A stretch of DNA of 64,000 bases from Actinomyces culturomici. GTDB lineage: Bacteria > Actinomycetota > Actinomycetes > Actinomycetales > Actinomycetaceae. Positions 34,550 through 44,074 of the stretch are shown piece after piece (within the stretch, counting starts at the first letter, position 1; every line of letters begins with the position of its first letter). The translations under genes and the position numbers were made by a program. Below the pieces are notes generated by a model. That model was not told the origin of the DNA and searched no databases. It was given only the letters and a program-made list of their open reading frames with translations. The stretch covers positions 1,539,908 through 1,603,907 of the forward strand of contig NZ_LS991316.1 of assembly GCF_900499005.1 (NCBI RefSeq), given 5' to 3'.

Positions 34550-36321
34550 GGGATCTCCAGGGATCGGGTATCGGTGCCGGGGTCCCCTTCGGCCGGATCG
34601 TTCTCGGTGCTGGATTCGTCGTCCGCGCCCGTCTCCTCGGTCTCCCGGTCGGGCGAGCCGGCGCCGAGGTCGAGCACCTCGGTGGGGATGACGCCAGTGT
34701 CGCCGAGTTCCGCCGACTCGTGCGCGTCGGTCTCATGATCGTGCGAGGCCTTGGCCTGCTGCGCCGGGGACTTCACCGCCGGCTCCACCCGGTCGGAGCC
34801 GCCCCACAGATCCTCGGGAAGAACGGGGATGGGCGCGGTCGGCGTCTTCTTCGCGGGAGCGGACGCCGCATCCTCGGGCGATTCGGCGGGGGCCTCGGAG
34901 GCGTCGGCGTCCTCCGGGAACTCGTCGATCACGACGTCATCGTCCTCGGACGAATCAGCGCGGTACGCATCGACGAGGCCAGGCGCCTCCTCATCTCCCT
35001 CTCGATAAACGCTGACCCCGTCCTCGTCGATCGAGGAGCGCTCCGCAGAAACGGTGGCGAGGGGGACGGACGGCGCGGCGGGCAGGTCCTCGGCGGTCTG
35101 GCCGGGGCCGAGGCGCGAGACCTCCCACTGGCGGCGCATCCACGCGATCGCGCGCGGGTGGACGGCGATGGAGGCGAGGACGAAGCCGGCGCCGACCTCG
35201 GCGACGAGGGCGAGGAGCGCGGGGACGACCTCCGGACCGACGAGGGCCATGCGCGCCGACCCGAGGTGGAGCGCCGAGGAGAAGAGCCAGAGCGCCCACA
35301 CGATCGCGAAGAGCACGACGGCGATGCCGGCGACCGAGGTCTGCTCGCCGAGCTCGAGGCGGCGGCGCCGCTTCCCGAGGAGGGCGCCGAGACCGGCGCC
35401 GAGAGCGATCGGCAGGAGGATCGTCCAGTAGCCCGGAGTCGCCGTCGGGAAGGCGCCGAGTACCGGGATTCCGGGGATCGGGAGGGCGGGCGCCGAGACC
35501 GGCGAGTGCGGCGCGTCGACTCCGAGGAGGACGCCCGGGCCCGCGAGCCACGCGAGCGCCCAGGCGATGAGCGTCGGCGCGTAGAGCGCCTGGCCGATGC
35601 CGACGAGGACGTCCCCGAGTCGGGACGTCGTGAGGAGGAGCGCGTGAATGCCCGCGATCTGCTGCGCGTGAGAGGCGAGGGCGGCCGCGGCTCCGAGCGT
35701 TCCGAGTGCGAGGACGGCCCCGACGAGGAGGACCCCCTGGCGCAGGCCCTCGCGGACGAACGCGGGGACGCCCCATCGGCGCAGCGGATCGTCGGCGCCG
35801 TCGTAGTACGCCCAGCCGGAGGCGAACGCGGGGACGAGGAGCGCGCCGGGGACCGCCTCCCACCACTTCACGTAGTGGGACCCTCCCCCGACGATGAGGA
35901 GCGCGACGATCGCGAAGGCCGGGACCGCGAACCACTGCGCGGTCGCGGGGAACTTCTTCCCGGGCCGCAGGAACAGCCGGAGGACGAGGACGAGGAGGAG
36001 GCCGAGGAGGGTCGGGGGCGCCCAGTAGGAGACCTCGCCGACGTGCGCGGGCGCCCCGAGGACGACGCCGAGCAGGTCCGCGCCGAGGGCGAAGGCGCCC
36101 TCCCAGGTCGCCTTGCCCATCCACGGGTTCGAGGACACCGAGGCGTAGGAGAGGACCGAGGCGAGCGTGACGAGCGCCCACCCCATGAAGACCGTCTCGA
36201 TGCCGGAGAGGGCCGCGCGGGCCCAGCCGTCCGGCAGGGAGAGGCGGATCGTCCGGCGCGGGGCGACGTAGGTCGTCGTCCGGGTCGCGGGACGGGGCTG
36301 GGGCGCGGGGGTCTCGTTCAT
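34546..36321 (-). CDS. DUF6350-type multi-pass membrane protein
   Basis: A 591-aa membrane protein with about nine to ten helices in residues 30-430, then a long acidic Ser/Glu/Asp-rich cytoplasmic tail (SIDEDGVSVYREGDEEAPGL, then repeated EDD and ESPED runs). Proteins of this type sit beside purN in many actinobacteria and are annotated DUF6350 or cell division protein PerM-like; no activity is established. The ATG at 36321 follows GGTGGGGAT. The upstream frame is open but Arg-rich and crosses the sucCD terminator. It overlaps purN. Confidence 0.75.
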   Translation of the reverse strand: MNETPAPQPRPATRTTTYVAPRRTIRLSLPDGWARAALSGIETVFMGWALVTLASVLSYASVSSNPWMGKATWEGAFALGADLLGVVLGAPAHVGEVSYWAPPTLLGLLLVLVLRLFLRPGKKFPATAQWFAVPAFAIVALLIVGGGSHYVKWWEAVPGALLVPAFASGWAYYDGADDPLRRWGVPAFVREGLRQGVLLVGAVLALGTLGAAAALASHAQQIAGIHALLLTTSRLGDVLVGIGQALYAPTLIAWALAWLAGPGVLLGVDAPHSPVSAPALPIPGIPVLGAFPTATPGYWTILLPIALGAGLGALLGKRRRRLELGEQTSVAGIAVVLFAIVWALWLFSSALHLGSARMALVGPEVVPALLALVAEVGAGFVLASIAVHPRAIAWMRRQWEVSRLGPGQTAEDLPAAPSVPLATVSAERSSIDEDGVSVYREGDEEAPGLVDAYRADSSEDDDVVIDEFPEDADASEAPAESPEDAASAPAKKTPTAPIPVLPEDLWGGSDRVEPAVKSPAQQAKASHDHETDAHESAELGDTGVIPTEVLDLGAGSPDRETEETGADDESSTENDPAEGDPGTDTRSLEIP

Positions 36322-36342
36322 ATCCCCACCATCGTGACGCAC

Positions 36343-36378
36343 CGGAGGTCGGCGCCGCACCCGCAGCGCCGACCTCCG
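36343..36378 (-). terminator. sucCD terminator hairpin
   Basis: CGGAGGTCGGCGC (36343-36355) pairs perfectly with GCGCCGACCTCCG (36366-36378) across a ten-base loop, between the sucD stop and the DUF6350 start. Confidence 0.65.
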
Positions 36379-36461
36379 TCGGATTGTTCCGCGCCTCGCG
36401 CGTCCGGCCCCTGCGCAGCAGCCGGGCGGCCGACCACGGGCCCAGGGCCTTCGCGCGCCCG

Positions 36462-37382
36462 TCAGCCCTGAAGGATCTGGCGGGCGAGGGCCGCGGTCTG
36501 CGAGGGTGTGCGGCCCACGCGGACGCCGACGGCCTCGAGGGCCTCGGCCTTGGCGGCCGCCGTGCCCGACGAGCCGGAGACGATCGCGCCGGCGTGGCCC
36601 ATCGTCTTGCCCTCGGGGGCGGTGAAGCCCGCGACGTAGCCGACGACCGGCTTCGTCATGTTCTCCTTGATCCACGCGGCCGCGCGCTCTTCGGCGTCGC
36701 CGCCGATCTCGCCGATCATGACGACGAGGTCGGTGTCGGGATCGGCCTCGAACGCGGCGAGCGCGTCGATGTGGGTCGTGCCGACGACCGGGTCGCCGCC
36801 GATGCCGAGGCAGGTCGTGAAGCCGATGTCGCGGAGTTCGTACATGAGCTGGTAGGTGAGGGTGCCCGACTTCGAGACGAGGCCGATCCGGCCCGGCCCG
36901 GTGATGTCGGCGGGCGTGATGCCGACGTTCGACTGCCCGGGGCTGATGATGCCGGGGCAGTTCGGGCCGATGAGGCGGGTGCCCTTCTCGAGGGCGCGGT
37001 TGACGAAGATCGTCGAGTCCTTGACGGGGATCCCCTCGGTGATGACGACGACGGTTTCGATGCCCGCGTCGATCGCCTCGAGGGCGGCGTCCTTCGCGAA
37101 GGCCGGGGGCACGAAGATCACGGAGGTGTTCGCGCCGGTCGCCTCCATGGCCTCGGCGACGGTCCCGAAGACGGGGACCTCGACGACTCCGTTCTCGACG
37201 GAGTCGGCGGCCGGGCCGTAGCCGACGACGTCGAAGGCGACGGTCGTGCCGGCCTTGCGGGGGTTCGTCCCGCCGACGATCTTCGTGCCGGCGGAGAGCA
37301 TGCGCTGGGTGTGCTTGCGCCCCTCGGCGCCGGTCATGCCCTGGACGATGACGCGGGAGTCGGAGTTGAGGAAAATCGACAT
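36462..37382 (-). CDS. sucD: Succinyl-CoA synthetase, alpha subunit
   Basis: Carries the CoA-binding domain and the phosphohistidine of the TCA-cycle enzyme that makes succinate and ATP or GTP from succinyl-CoA. It has 306 aa, normal length. [19 protein letters not shown] is the CoA-ligase opening, [20 protein letters not shown] is conserved, and [20 protein letters not shown] contains the active His (about residue 261). It starts at ATG 37382 and lies 18 bases after sucC in one operon. Confidence 0.98.
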   Translation of the reverse strand: MSIFLNSDSRVIVQGMTGAEGRKHTQRMLSAGTKIVGGTNPRKAGTTVAFDVVGYGPAADSVENGVVEVPVFGTVAEAMEATGANTSVIFVPPAFAKDAALEAIDAGIETVVVITEGIPVKDSTIFVNRALEKGTRLIGPNCPGIISPGQSNVGITPADITGPGRIGLVSKSGTLTYQLMYELRDIGFTTCLGIGGDPVVGTTHIDALAAFEADPDTDLVVMIGEIGGDAEERAAAWIKENMTKPVVGYVAGFTAPEGKTMGHAGAIVSGSSGTAAAKAEALEAVGVRVGRTPSQTAALARQILQG

Positions 37383-37400
37383 TCTGGCGGTCCTTCCGAT

Positions 37401-38576
37401 TCAGCGTCCGGCGGCGAGCTCGGCCGCGCGACGGGCCGCCTCGTCCATGGTGGGGATCATGTGCACGAGGGGGTGGCCGGCCTCTTCGAGGATCCGGCGA
37501 CCCTCCTCGACCTTGTTGCCGTCGAGGCGGACGACGAGCGGCTTGGTCGCCGCGTCGCCGAGGACTTCGAGCGCGCCGAGAATGCCCTCGGCGACCTTGT
37601 CGCAGGCGGTGATGCCGCCGAAGACGTTGACGAAGACGGAGCGGACCTGGTCGTCGCCGAGGATGATCTCGAGGCCCTTCGCCATCACCTCCGCGGAGGC
37701 GCCGCCGCCGATATCGAGGAAGTTCGCGGGCTTGACGCCGAGGTCTTCGCCGGCCATGGCGACGACGTCGAGCGTCGACATGACGAGGCCCGCGCCGTTG
37801 CCGATGATGCCGACCGAGCCCTCGAGGCGGACGTAGTTGAGGCCGGCCTCCTTCGCGAGCGCCTCGCGCGGGTCCTGGGTCTTCTTGTCAACGAGGGCCT
37901 CGTGGTCGGAGTGGCGGAAGCGCGCGTTGTCGTCGAGGGTCACCTTGCCGTCGACGGCCCAGACGGTCCCGTCGGTCGCGGTGACGAGGGGGTTGACCTC
38001 GACGAGGCTCGCGTCCTCGTCGCGGAAGGTCTCCCACAGGAGGACGAGGACGGGGGCGAGCGCGTCGTGCTGCTCGGCGGGGAAGCCGGCCTGGCTGAGG
38101 ATGTCGCGGGCGACCGCGTCGTCGATGCCGACCTCGGCGTCGAGGGGGACGCGGGCGAGTGCCTCGGGGCGCTCCTTCGCGAGGGTCTCGATGTCCATGC
38201 CGCCCTCGCGCGAGCACATCGCGAGGTAGCGGCGGTTCGAGCGGTCGAGGAGGATCGAGAAGTAGTACTCCTCGGCGATGTCGGCGCCCGAGGCGATGAG
38301 GAGGGTCTCGACGATGTGGCCCTTGATGTCGAGGCCGAGGATCATGCCGGCCTTCTCTGCGGCCTCTTCGGGGGTGCGGGCGAGCTTGACGCCGCCCGCC
38401 TTGCCGCGGCCGCCCGTCTTCACCTGCGCCTTGACGACGAGCAGATCGGCGCCGCCGTCGAGGAGCGTCGCCGCGGCGTCGCGGGCCTCGTCGATCGAGG
38501 TCGCGGTGATGCCGGGGAGGACGGGGACGCCGTGACTGCGGAACATGTCACGGGCTTGGTATTCGTACAGGTCCAC
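37401..38576 (-). CDS. sucC: Succinyl-CoA synthetase, beta subunit
   Basis: ATP-grasp subunit that binds nucleotide and succinate and pairs with SucD. It has 391 aa. The opening [20 protein letters not shown] is a family hallmark, [18 protein letters not shown] lines the nucleotide site, and [14 protein letters not shown] with [18 protein letters not shown] closes the domain. The start is GTG 38576, nine bases after GGAAGGA. The upstream frame extends 22 codons but has no ribosome site. First gene of the operon. Its promoter lies in the 156-base divergent gap with the type VII-like island, where I could not find a convincing -35/-10 pair. Confidence 0.98.
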   Translation of the reverse strand: MDLYEYQARDMFRSHGVPVLPGITATSIDEARDAAATLLDGGADLLVVKAQVKTGGRGKAGGVKLARTPEEAAEKAGMILGLDIKGHIVETLLIASGADIAEEYYFSILLDRSNRRYLAMCSREGGMDIETLAKERPEALARVPLDAEVGIDDAVARDILSQAGFPAEQHDALAPVLVLLWETFRDEDASLVEVNPLVTATDGTVWAVDGKVTLDDNARFRHSDHEALVDKKTQDPREALAKEAGLNYVRLEGSVGIIGNGAGLVMSTLDVVAMAGEDLGVKPANFLDIGGGASAEVMAKGLEIILGDDQVRSVFVNVFGGITACDKVAEGILGALEVLGDAATKPLVVRLDGNKVEEGRRILEEAGHPLVHMIPTMDEAARRAAELAAGR

Positions 38577-38732
38577 CTCGAGTTCCTTCCAGGGGGTTGA
38601 TGCGCGAACGCCGACAGGATTGCTCGACGTCGAGATATCCACGTGCAGAGTACACCGGCACGGGCGTTTCGTCCTAGGAAGTGCAACGGGCCCCGCCCAC
38701 AGTATAGGGTCCGAGCACAGATAGGAGATGCC

Positions 38733-39029
38733 ATGGACGCTGCGGAGCCGCTTGTCATATGGACAGGTCTCTTGCGCGAGCAGGAACGCGTTGTTCGCAG
38801 CGCCTATTCGAATCTCGCTCGCGTGTGGTTGGATCCGGTTCGAGATCTGGGCCCCTCGACGGCTGCGGCTCGCACGGTCGTCGATTCGGTTTCGGACGGC
38901 GTCGCCAGTGTCGCCCTCCGCATCGATGAGGTGTCGGACTCGATGATCGCTTCTGCGCGTTCTTTCGAGGATCTCGAGCAGGAGATCGAGGCCGGATTCG
39001 TCGATGCTCTGGCCGCCTTGAATGCGTAG
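38733..39029 (+). CDS. Small all-helical protein, possible type VII secretion partner (WXG100/Lap-like)
   Basis: A 98-aa acidic protein without signal peptide. It is predicted to be almost entirely alpha-helical ([20 protein letters not shown], then long Asp/Ser/Ala helices), with a helix-hairpin-helix plan and an [15 protein letters not shown] tail. No Trp-x-Gly turn is seen, so it is not a canonical WXG100 protein, but size, composition and gene position suit the small helical partners of LXG-type effectors. The ATG at 38733 follows AGGAG, with a TATAGG -10-like box 29 bases before the start codon. First gene of a three-gene unit. Function inferred. Confidence 0.55.
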   Translation: MDAAEPLVIWTGLLREQERVVRSAYSNLARVWLDPVRDLGPSTAAARTVVDSVSDGVASVALRIDEVSDSMIASARSFEDLEQEIEAGFVDALAALNA

Positions 39030-39042
39030 GTGATGTCCGGTG

Positions 39043-40227
39043 ATGATCGATTGCGCGGTGCGCGTCCCATCGGGGACTCCGAATACGATGGCGCAGCATT
39101 TCGCTGACGAGGTTGTGAAGATCCACGACGCTCACGAGGCTCTCGTCAGCGTCGAAGCAAAGCTGATCGAGACGATGTCCGGGCAGACGGTCATGGCCAT
39201 TCGTAATACCCTCGACACCCACATTCAGGTCGTGGACAATCTGGCGAGTTCCCTTGTCCTTCTCGTGGCAGCCTTGAGGGGGCTCGCAGAGGACTTGACA
39301 CTCGTCGAATCGGGCCTGTATGAAGTGCTGATTTCAGCAGGCCACGGGGGTCTTCATGTCGCTGGTGGCGTCATTCACTCGCCCGCTCCATCGGTTCCTG
39401 ATCACGCGGAGAAGATGGCGATCTTCGAAGCGTTGTCGCAGACCGTGGAACAGCTCCGTGTTGAGGAGGACGAGGCGCATGCGGAGTTCCAGGAGATCTG
39501 CAAGGACGCGCATATGCTGCCTCCCAATGCGATCGACGCCTCCCAAGAGTTGAGAACGGAACTCGCTGCAGCGCATCACGGCGGCGTGGTCGCCGGTTGG
39601 GCGACCGCTATGACTCCCGGGACGTCATTCATCTCCCCGAGGACGGCAGCGCGACGAGCGAACATGAGGGGGCTCATCGAGCGAGGAGCGGCTCCGAGCG
39701 AGGTTCACGCTCTCGTCGAAGGCGCGAAGGCCGAACGAGTCGCCCACCGGGCGACGCTTACCGGGCGGGGGATTCTGACGATCAGGGGCCTGGCTGAAGA
39801 GAGGAACTTCGCGAACCGCGTCGCCGTCGGGGGCGAAGCGTCCACTGCGGGTCGAGCACTGCGCGCGGGGCGCGGCGTTCTTCGAGCAGCGTCTTTCGTC
39901 GGAGGCATTCTTACCGCCGCGACGATTGTGGAAAGAGGCTACGCTCAAGCGCGCGATGACAGCATCAACCCGGATCTGAGCCCCGCAGAACGTGCGGCTC
40001 GCATCGCGACTCACGGCGCTTTTGAAGGTCTCGCTCAATCAATAGGCGAGGCCGCTGGAGCTGCTGCCGGGGCGGCGGTCGGCGTGCACGGCGGCCCTGT
40101 GGCGATCGGCGCGGGGTTCGTCGCAGGCGGCGAAATCGGTGCCGAGCGCGGGACTCATTACGGAGAGGTCACCTCGGATTGGTTCGACCGCCGCATTTGG
40201 CGGCCCACTCTGCATGGGACGGACTGA
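39043..40227 (+). CDS. Putative type VII-type effector with helical N-terminus and glycine-zipper C-terminus
   Basis: A 394-aa protein. Residues 1-100 are amphipathic helices ([40 protein letters not shown]) like the long helical hairpins of ESX/LXG proteins. The middle is acidic and then Arg/Ala-rich. The last 100 residues hold a hydrophobic helix ([18 protein letters not shown]) and then a Gly/Ala zipper ([18 protein letters not shown], then [19 protein letters not shown]). A zipper at the C-terminus is the form of membrane-depolarising type VII toxins such as TspA. Base and codon use differ from sucC and pcrA on either side. A GTG one codon upstream is an alternative start. The stop overlaps the next ATG. 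Confidence 0.55.
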   Translation: MIDCAVRVPSGTPNTMAQHFADEVVKIHDAHEALVSVEAKLIETMSGQTVMAIRNTLDTHIQVVDNLASSLVLLVAALRGLAEDLTLVESGLYEVLISAGHGGLHVAGGVIHSPAPSVPDHAEKMAIFEALSQTVEQLRVEEDEAHAEFQEICKDAHMLPPNAIDASQELRTELAAAHHGGVVAGWATAMTPGTSFISPRTAARRANMRGLIERGAAPSEVHALVEGAKAERVAHRATLTGRGILTIRGLAEERNFANRVAVGGEASTAGRALRAGRGVLRAASFVGGILTAATIVERGYAQARDDSINPDLSPAERAARIATHGAFEGLAQSIGEAAGAAAGAAVGVHGGPVAIGAGFVAGGEIGAERGTHYGEVTSDWFDRRIWRPTLHGTD

Positions 40228-41039
40228 TGCCCTGGTACGACAGCCTCATCTTCTTCGCGCTTATGTCCGCAGGTTTGACGATGTGGGCCCTGGGCACCTT
40301 CACCGACAGCTCACTAGGCAAAATGTTCCGCGCCCTGGGAGAAATGCGCGGCCCCACCTTCTTCTCCGGCATCCTGCCCCTCTGGTCACTCGCGGGGCTT
40401 GTCATTGTCCCAATACCGATTCTCGGTGACCTCGGTGTCTACGAAACTCTACCCGGCAAGATCCTTCTCGGGACTCTTGGCTTGGTCTTCTTAGTGTTCG
40501 GTTTTGCCGGTTTGGCTGTGCATTTCGTTCCGTCCCTACCGGAATGGGCCTACCCCGAATACCACGCAGCCCGCCGCCACGCCCGACAGAACGTCCTCCC
40601 CCACACCACACAGACCCCAGAAATCATCGTCATCAACACCCTCGACCACACCACACAACCCGACGGACGCGCCGACGACACCCCCACGGGCACCGCCACC
40701 GTACGCATCACCCGCCCCAAACGACGCCCTCTCGAACTCCCGCGCCGCATACGCCTCTACATCAACGACCACCACGTCGCCACCATTACCCCGGGCCAAA
40801 CCCGCCACTTCACCATCCCGACCACCTCCTGGATCGACGCCACCCTCGACTGGTGCCGGGCCAACACCACCATCATCCACACCACGGCCTCAACCACCAT
40901 CGACCTCACCCTCACCGAAGGCCCCATCGACGAAAAACTCACCAAGCCCGACACATACCTGCGTCTACGTCCCACCACCCTGCCCTACGAACCCCACGCC
41001 CTCGACCCCACCATCACCGACACACACCCGTCGGACTGA
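40227..41039 (+). CDS. Membrane protein with cytoplasmic beta domain; candidate immunity protein
   Basis: A 270-aa protein with three predicted membrane helices within residues 5-105 (SLIFFALMSAGLTMWALGTF, then two more). A C-terminal domain follows, rich in Thr and His, with a strand pattern RIRLYINDHHVATITPGQTR and then SWIDATLDWCRANTTIIHTT. This resembles beta-sandwich domains in which a small ligand-like strand pair ends in Asp-Trp-Cys; I do not know its function. The start ATG overlaps the effector-like gene's stop (TGATG), so expression is coupled. Strong preference for ACC and CAC codons marks it as compositionally foreign. It ends three bases from the pcrA stop. Confidence 0.5.
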   Translation: MPWYDSLIFFALMSAGLTMWALGTFTDSSLGKMFRALGEMRGPTFFSGILPLWSLAGLVIVPIPILGDLGVYETLPGKILLGTLGLVFLVFGFAGLAVHFVPSLPEWAYPEYHAARRHARQNVLPHTTQTPEIIVINTLDHTTQPDGRADDTPTGTATVRITRPKRRPLELPRRIRLYINDHHVATITPGQTRHFTIPTTSWIDATLDWCRANTTIIHTTASTTIDLTLTEGPIDEKLTKPDTYLRLRPTTLPYEPHALDPTITDTHPSD

Positions 41040-41042
41040 CTG

Positions 41043-43964
41043 TCAGAGCTTCTCCATGGGGGCCATTCGGACGAGGAGTCGCTTCTCGACGCCTCCGAAC
41101 TTCACGCGGGCGATGGTCCGCGGCCCCTGGCCCTCGATGCCGAGGACCGAGCCGACGCCGAGCGTCGCGTGCTTGACGGCGTCGCCGACCTTCAGTTCGA
41201 GCGGGGGGCGGTCGGCCTCGACCTTCGGGGCGGGCGCGCCGAGGCGCACGGTCTTCCCGGTCCTGGCGCCCGTCACGGGCCTCGCCGATCCGGCCCGGCC
41301 GGATCCGAACACGGCCGCGCCCTCGTCGCCCCACGGGTCCTTCGTCCGCGAGCGCGAGCCCCACGAGCCGGCCCATCCGGAGAGCGATCCGCGCATCCGG
41401 TCCTGGGCGGTCGCGGAGCGGCGGACCTCGGTGAGCTCGGGCGGGATGTCGTCGAGGAAGCGCGAGGGAGGCATCTCCTGGGGCGTCCCCCAGGCGGAGC
41501 GGACCGCGGCGCGCGTGAGGTAGAGGCGCTCGCGCGCGCGGGTGATCGCAACGTAGGCGAGGCGGCGCTCCTCCTCGAGTTCGGTCGGATCGCCGAGCGA
41601 GCGCTGGTGCGGGAAGGTCCCGTCCTCCATGCCGGTGACGAAGACCGTCGGGAATTCGAGGCCCTTCGCCGTGTGGACGGTCATGAGGGTGACCTGGCCG
41701 GCGCGCTGGTCCTCGGCGGGCACCTGGTCGGAGTCGGCGACGAGCGCGACGCGCTCGAGGAAGTCGGCGAGGTTCCCGCCCGGGTTGAGCTGCGAGAAGT
41801 CCTTCGCGACCGAGTGGAGTTCGGCGAGGTTCTCGACGCGCGAGGCGTCCTGCGGGTCCTCGGACTTGCGCAGTTCGGCGAGGTAGCCGGTCCGGTCGAG
41901 GATCTCCTCGAGGATGTCGGCGGGTGCGACGCCGCTCGCGTCGCCCTCGCGGCACACGGTGAGGAGGCCCCAGAATCCGGCGATCGCCTTCGCGGCGCGC
42001 GGCGTGATGCCGAGCACCGGCCGCACCGCCGACTCCCCAGTCGCGTCCGCCACGCCCCCTCCGCCGAGAGCATTACCTTCGGCCGTCGAGGGGATCTCCC
42101 CCACGAGCCCCGGCGCGCCCCAGCCAGCCGCTCCCCCGCCCGGCACGGCCACCGTCGGCCAGCCGTCGTCGCCCGTCGCGACCGCCGCGGGAGCCGCCTC
42201 GACAGGAGCCGCGTCGGCGCCTCCCGGAACACCCCCGGTCCCCGCCTCTTCGGCCGACGAGGCCGCGGCCCCGCCCTCGTCGATCGCAACGGACGCGTCG
42301 CCCTGCCCGCCGGACCCCTCCGAGGAGGACGGCGAGGGCGACGGCCACGAAATCCCCTCGCCCTCGCCGAGCGGACGGCCCTCGGCCTCCCACACGTCCG
42401 CGAGCGCGCGACCGAAGGAGAGGCCGTACCGGTCGGCGTGCGCGACGAGCGCCTCCTCCGCCTTCGCGCCCACCCCGCGGCGCGGCGTGTTGAGGACGCG
42501 GCGCAGCGACACGGCGTCGTCCGGGTTGGAGACCGCCTGGAGGTAGGCGAGCGCGTCCTTGATCTCCTTGCGCTCGTAGAAGCGAGTGCCGCCGACGACG
42601 CGGTACGGGATGCCCTGTCGAACGAGGAGCTCCTCGAGGGCGCGCGACTGCGCGTTCGTCCGGTAGAAGATCGCGACCGAGCCCCACTCGGAGCCGTCGT
42701 CGTGGAGCTTGTCGACCTCGGAGACGACGAAGCGGGCCTCGTCGTGCTCGGAATCGGCGGCGTCGAGCGTGATGCGCGCGCCGTCCCCGGACGCGGTCCA
42801 CAGATTCTTCGGGCGGCGCCCCTCGTTCTTCGAGATGACGGAGTTCGCGGCCGACAGGATGTTCTGCGTCGACCGGTAGTTCTGCTCGAGAAGGATCGTG
42901 CGGGCGCCCGGGAAGTCGCGCTCGAACTCCTCGATGTTGCGGATCGTCGCGCCGCGGAACGCGTAGATCGACTGGTCGGAGTCGCCGACGACCGTGAGCT
43001 CGGCGGGCGCGACGCCGTCGTCCCCGTCGCCGACGAGCTGACGGACGAGGACGTACTGCGCGTGGTTCGTATCCTGGTACTCGTCGACGAGGACGTGGCG
43101 GAAGCGCCGATGGTAGTGTTCGGCGAGGGCGGCGTTGCCGGCGAAGAGCTCGACGGTCCGCATGATGAGGTCGTCGAAGTCGAGGGCGTTCGAGGCGCGC
43201 ATCCGCTTGGAGTACTCGAGGTAGGTGTCGACGACGACCTTGGAGATCGGGTCGTTCGGCGCGGTCTCGGCGTACTTGCGGGCGCCGATGAGCTCGTTCT
43301 TGAGGTCGGAGATCCGCGCGGCGACGAGCTTCGGTGTGAACCGCTTGATGTCGACGTTCGCGGCCTTGAGGATCATCTGGACGAGGCGCTGGGAGTCCTG
43401 CGCGTCGTAGATCGTGAACGAGGAGGAGAGCCCGGCGGCCTCGTGCTCGTTGCGGAGGATGCGCACGCACAGGGAGTGGAAGGTCGACACCTGCATGCGG
43501 AGGGCCTGGCGGCCGACGAGCGCAGCGATGCGCTCGCGCATCTCGGCGGCGGCCTTGTTCGTGAAGGTGATCGCGAGGATCTGCCCGGCGCTCGCCCGCC
43601 CGGTCGCGAGGAGGTGGGCGATCCGGTGCGTGAGGACGCGGGTCTTCCCCGAGCCCGCGCCCGCCATGATGAGGAGCGGCGCCCCCTCGTGGAGGACCGC
43701 GGCCGCCTGCTGGTCGTTGAGTCCCTTGAGCAGCGCGTCGGCGTCGAGCGTCAGGGGGGACGAGGGCGGGGCGGGCGCCCACCCGGGCTCCTCGAGGAGC
43801 GGCGGCACGTCGTCGGGCACCGCGGCGCGCAGGGCGTCGAGGTCGTAGACCGGGGGCTCGGAGCGCTCGGCCTCCGGGTCCCACACGGGGATGTCGTCGG
43901 CCGGCGGATCCCACAGGGGGGCGTCGATCGGTCCGAGGTCGGGGAGCGCGGTGAAGTCGGTCAT
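41043..43964 (-). CDS. pcrA: ATP-dependent DNA helicase PcrA/UvrD, with a repeat-derived insertion
   Basis: Superfamily 1A 3'-5' helicase for repair and replication restart, 973 aa. Walker A is MAGAGSGKTRVLTHR, motif Ia is ILAITFTNKAAAEMRERIAA, motif II is HVLVDEYQDTNHAQY, motif III is VVGDSDQSIYAFRGA, and motifs V-VI include VTLMTVHTAKGLEFPTVFV and RRLAYVAITRARERLYLTRA. A C-terminal Tudor-like segment (GDAVKHATLGVGSVLGIEGQ) is typical. About 115 residues at 530-645 are an Ala/Gly/Pro/Ser-rich insert holding AIDEGGAAASS and GEIPSTAEGNALGGG, which are in-frame copies of two DNA repeats. Motifs either side are intact, so activity is probably retained. Confidence 0.96.
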   Translation of the reverse strand: MTDFTALPDLGPIDAPLWDPPADDIPVWDPEAERSEPPVYDLDALRAAVPDDVPPLLEEPGWAPAPPSSPLTLDADALLKGLNDQQAAAVLHEGAPLLIMAGAGSGKTRVLTHRIAHLLATGRASAGQILAITFTNKAAAEMRERIAALVGRQALRMQVSTFHSLCVRILRNEHEAAGLSSSFTIYDAQDSQRLVQMILKAANVDIKRFTPKLVAARISDLKNELIGARKYAETAPNDPISKVVVDTYLEYSKRMRASNALDFDDLIMRTVELFAGNAALAEHYHRRFRHVLVDEYQDTNHAQYVLVRQLVGDGDDGVAPAELTVVGDSDQSIYAFRGATIRNIEEFERDFPGARTILLEQNYRSTQNILSAANSVISKNEGRRPKNLWTASGDGARITLDAADSEHDEARFVVSEVDKLHDDGSEWGSVAIFYRTNAQSRALEELLVRQGIPYRVVGGTRFYERKEIKDALAYLQAVSNPDDAVSLRRVLNTPRRGVGAKAEEALVAHADRYGLSFGRALADVWEAEGRPLGEGEGISWPSPSPSSSEGSGGQGDASVAIDEGGAAASSAEEAGTGGVPGGADAAPVEAAPAAVATGDDGWPTVAVPGGGAAGWGAPGLVGEIPSTAEGNALGGGGVADATGESAVRPVLGITPRAAKAIAGFWGLLTVCREGDASGVAPADILEEILDRTGYLAELRKSEDPQDASRVENLAELHSVAKDFSQLNPGGNLADFLERVALVADSDQVPAEDQRAGQVTLMTVHTAKGLEFPTVFVTGMEDGTFPHQRSLGDPTELEEERRLAYVAITRARERLYLTRAAVRSAWGTPQEMPPSRFLDDIPPELTEVRRSATAQDRMRGSLSGWAGSWGSRSRTKDPWGDEGAAVFGSGRAGSARPVTGARTGKTVRLGAPAPKVEADRPPLELKVGDAVKHATLGVGSVLGIEGQGPRTIARVKFGGVEKRLLVRMAPMEKL
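42064..42099 (-). repeat. Dispersed repeat unit in frame inside pcrA
   Basis: On the minus strand GAGATCCCCTCGACGGCCGA is followed by AGGTAATGCTCTCGG. It is near identical to one unit of the intergenic copy at 54490-54548. It encodes GEIPSTAEGNALGG without a stop. Confidence 0.8.
42268..42285 (-). repeat. ATCGACGAGGGCGGGGC repeat core in frame inside pcrA
   Basis: Reverse complement of GATCGACGAGGGCGGGGC; it encodes AIDEGGA. Identical in 18 of 18 bases to the intergenic copy at 58618 and to the in-gene copy at 44265. Confidence 0.8.
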
Positions 43965-44074
43965 GGCGCCACCACTCTAGTGGAGCCCGCGGGCGTCTGC
44001 GGCGCGCGGCACCCGCCCTCGCGCACTGCCTGAACTGGCGCGCCCTCACCCGGGCTCGACGCTACCCTCGCCCC

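Noticed and set aside
38643..38732. Upstream extension of the small helical protein to 38643
   Set aside because: Adds 30 residues of Arg/Pro-rich sequence crossing the promoter region; ATG 38733 has a good ribosome site.
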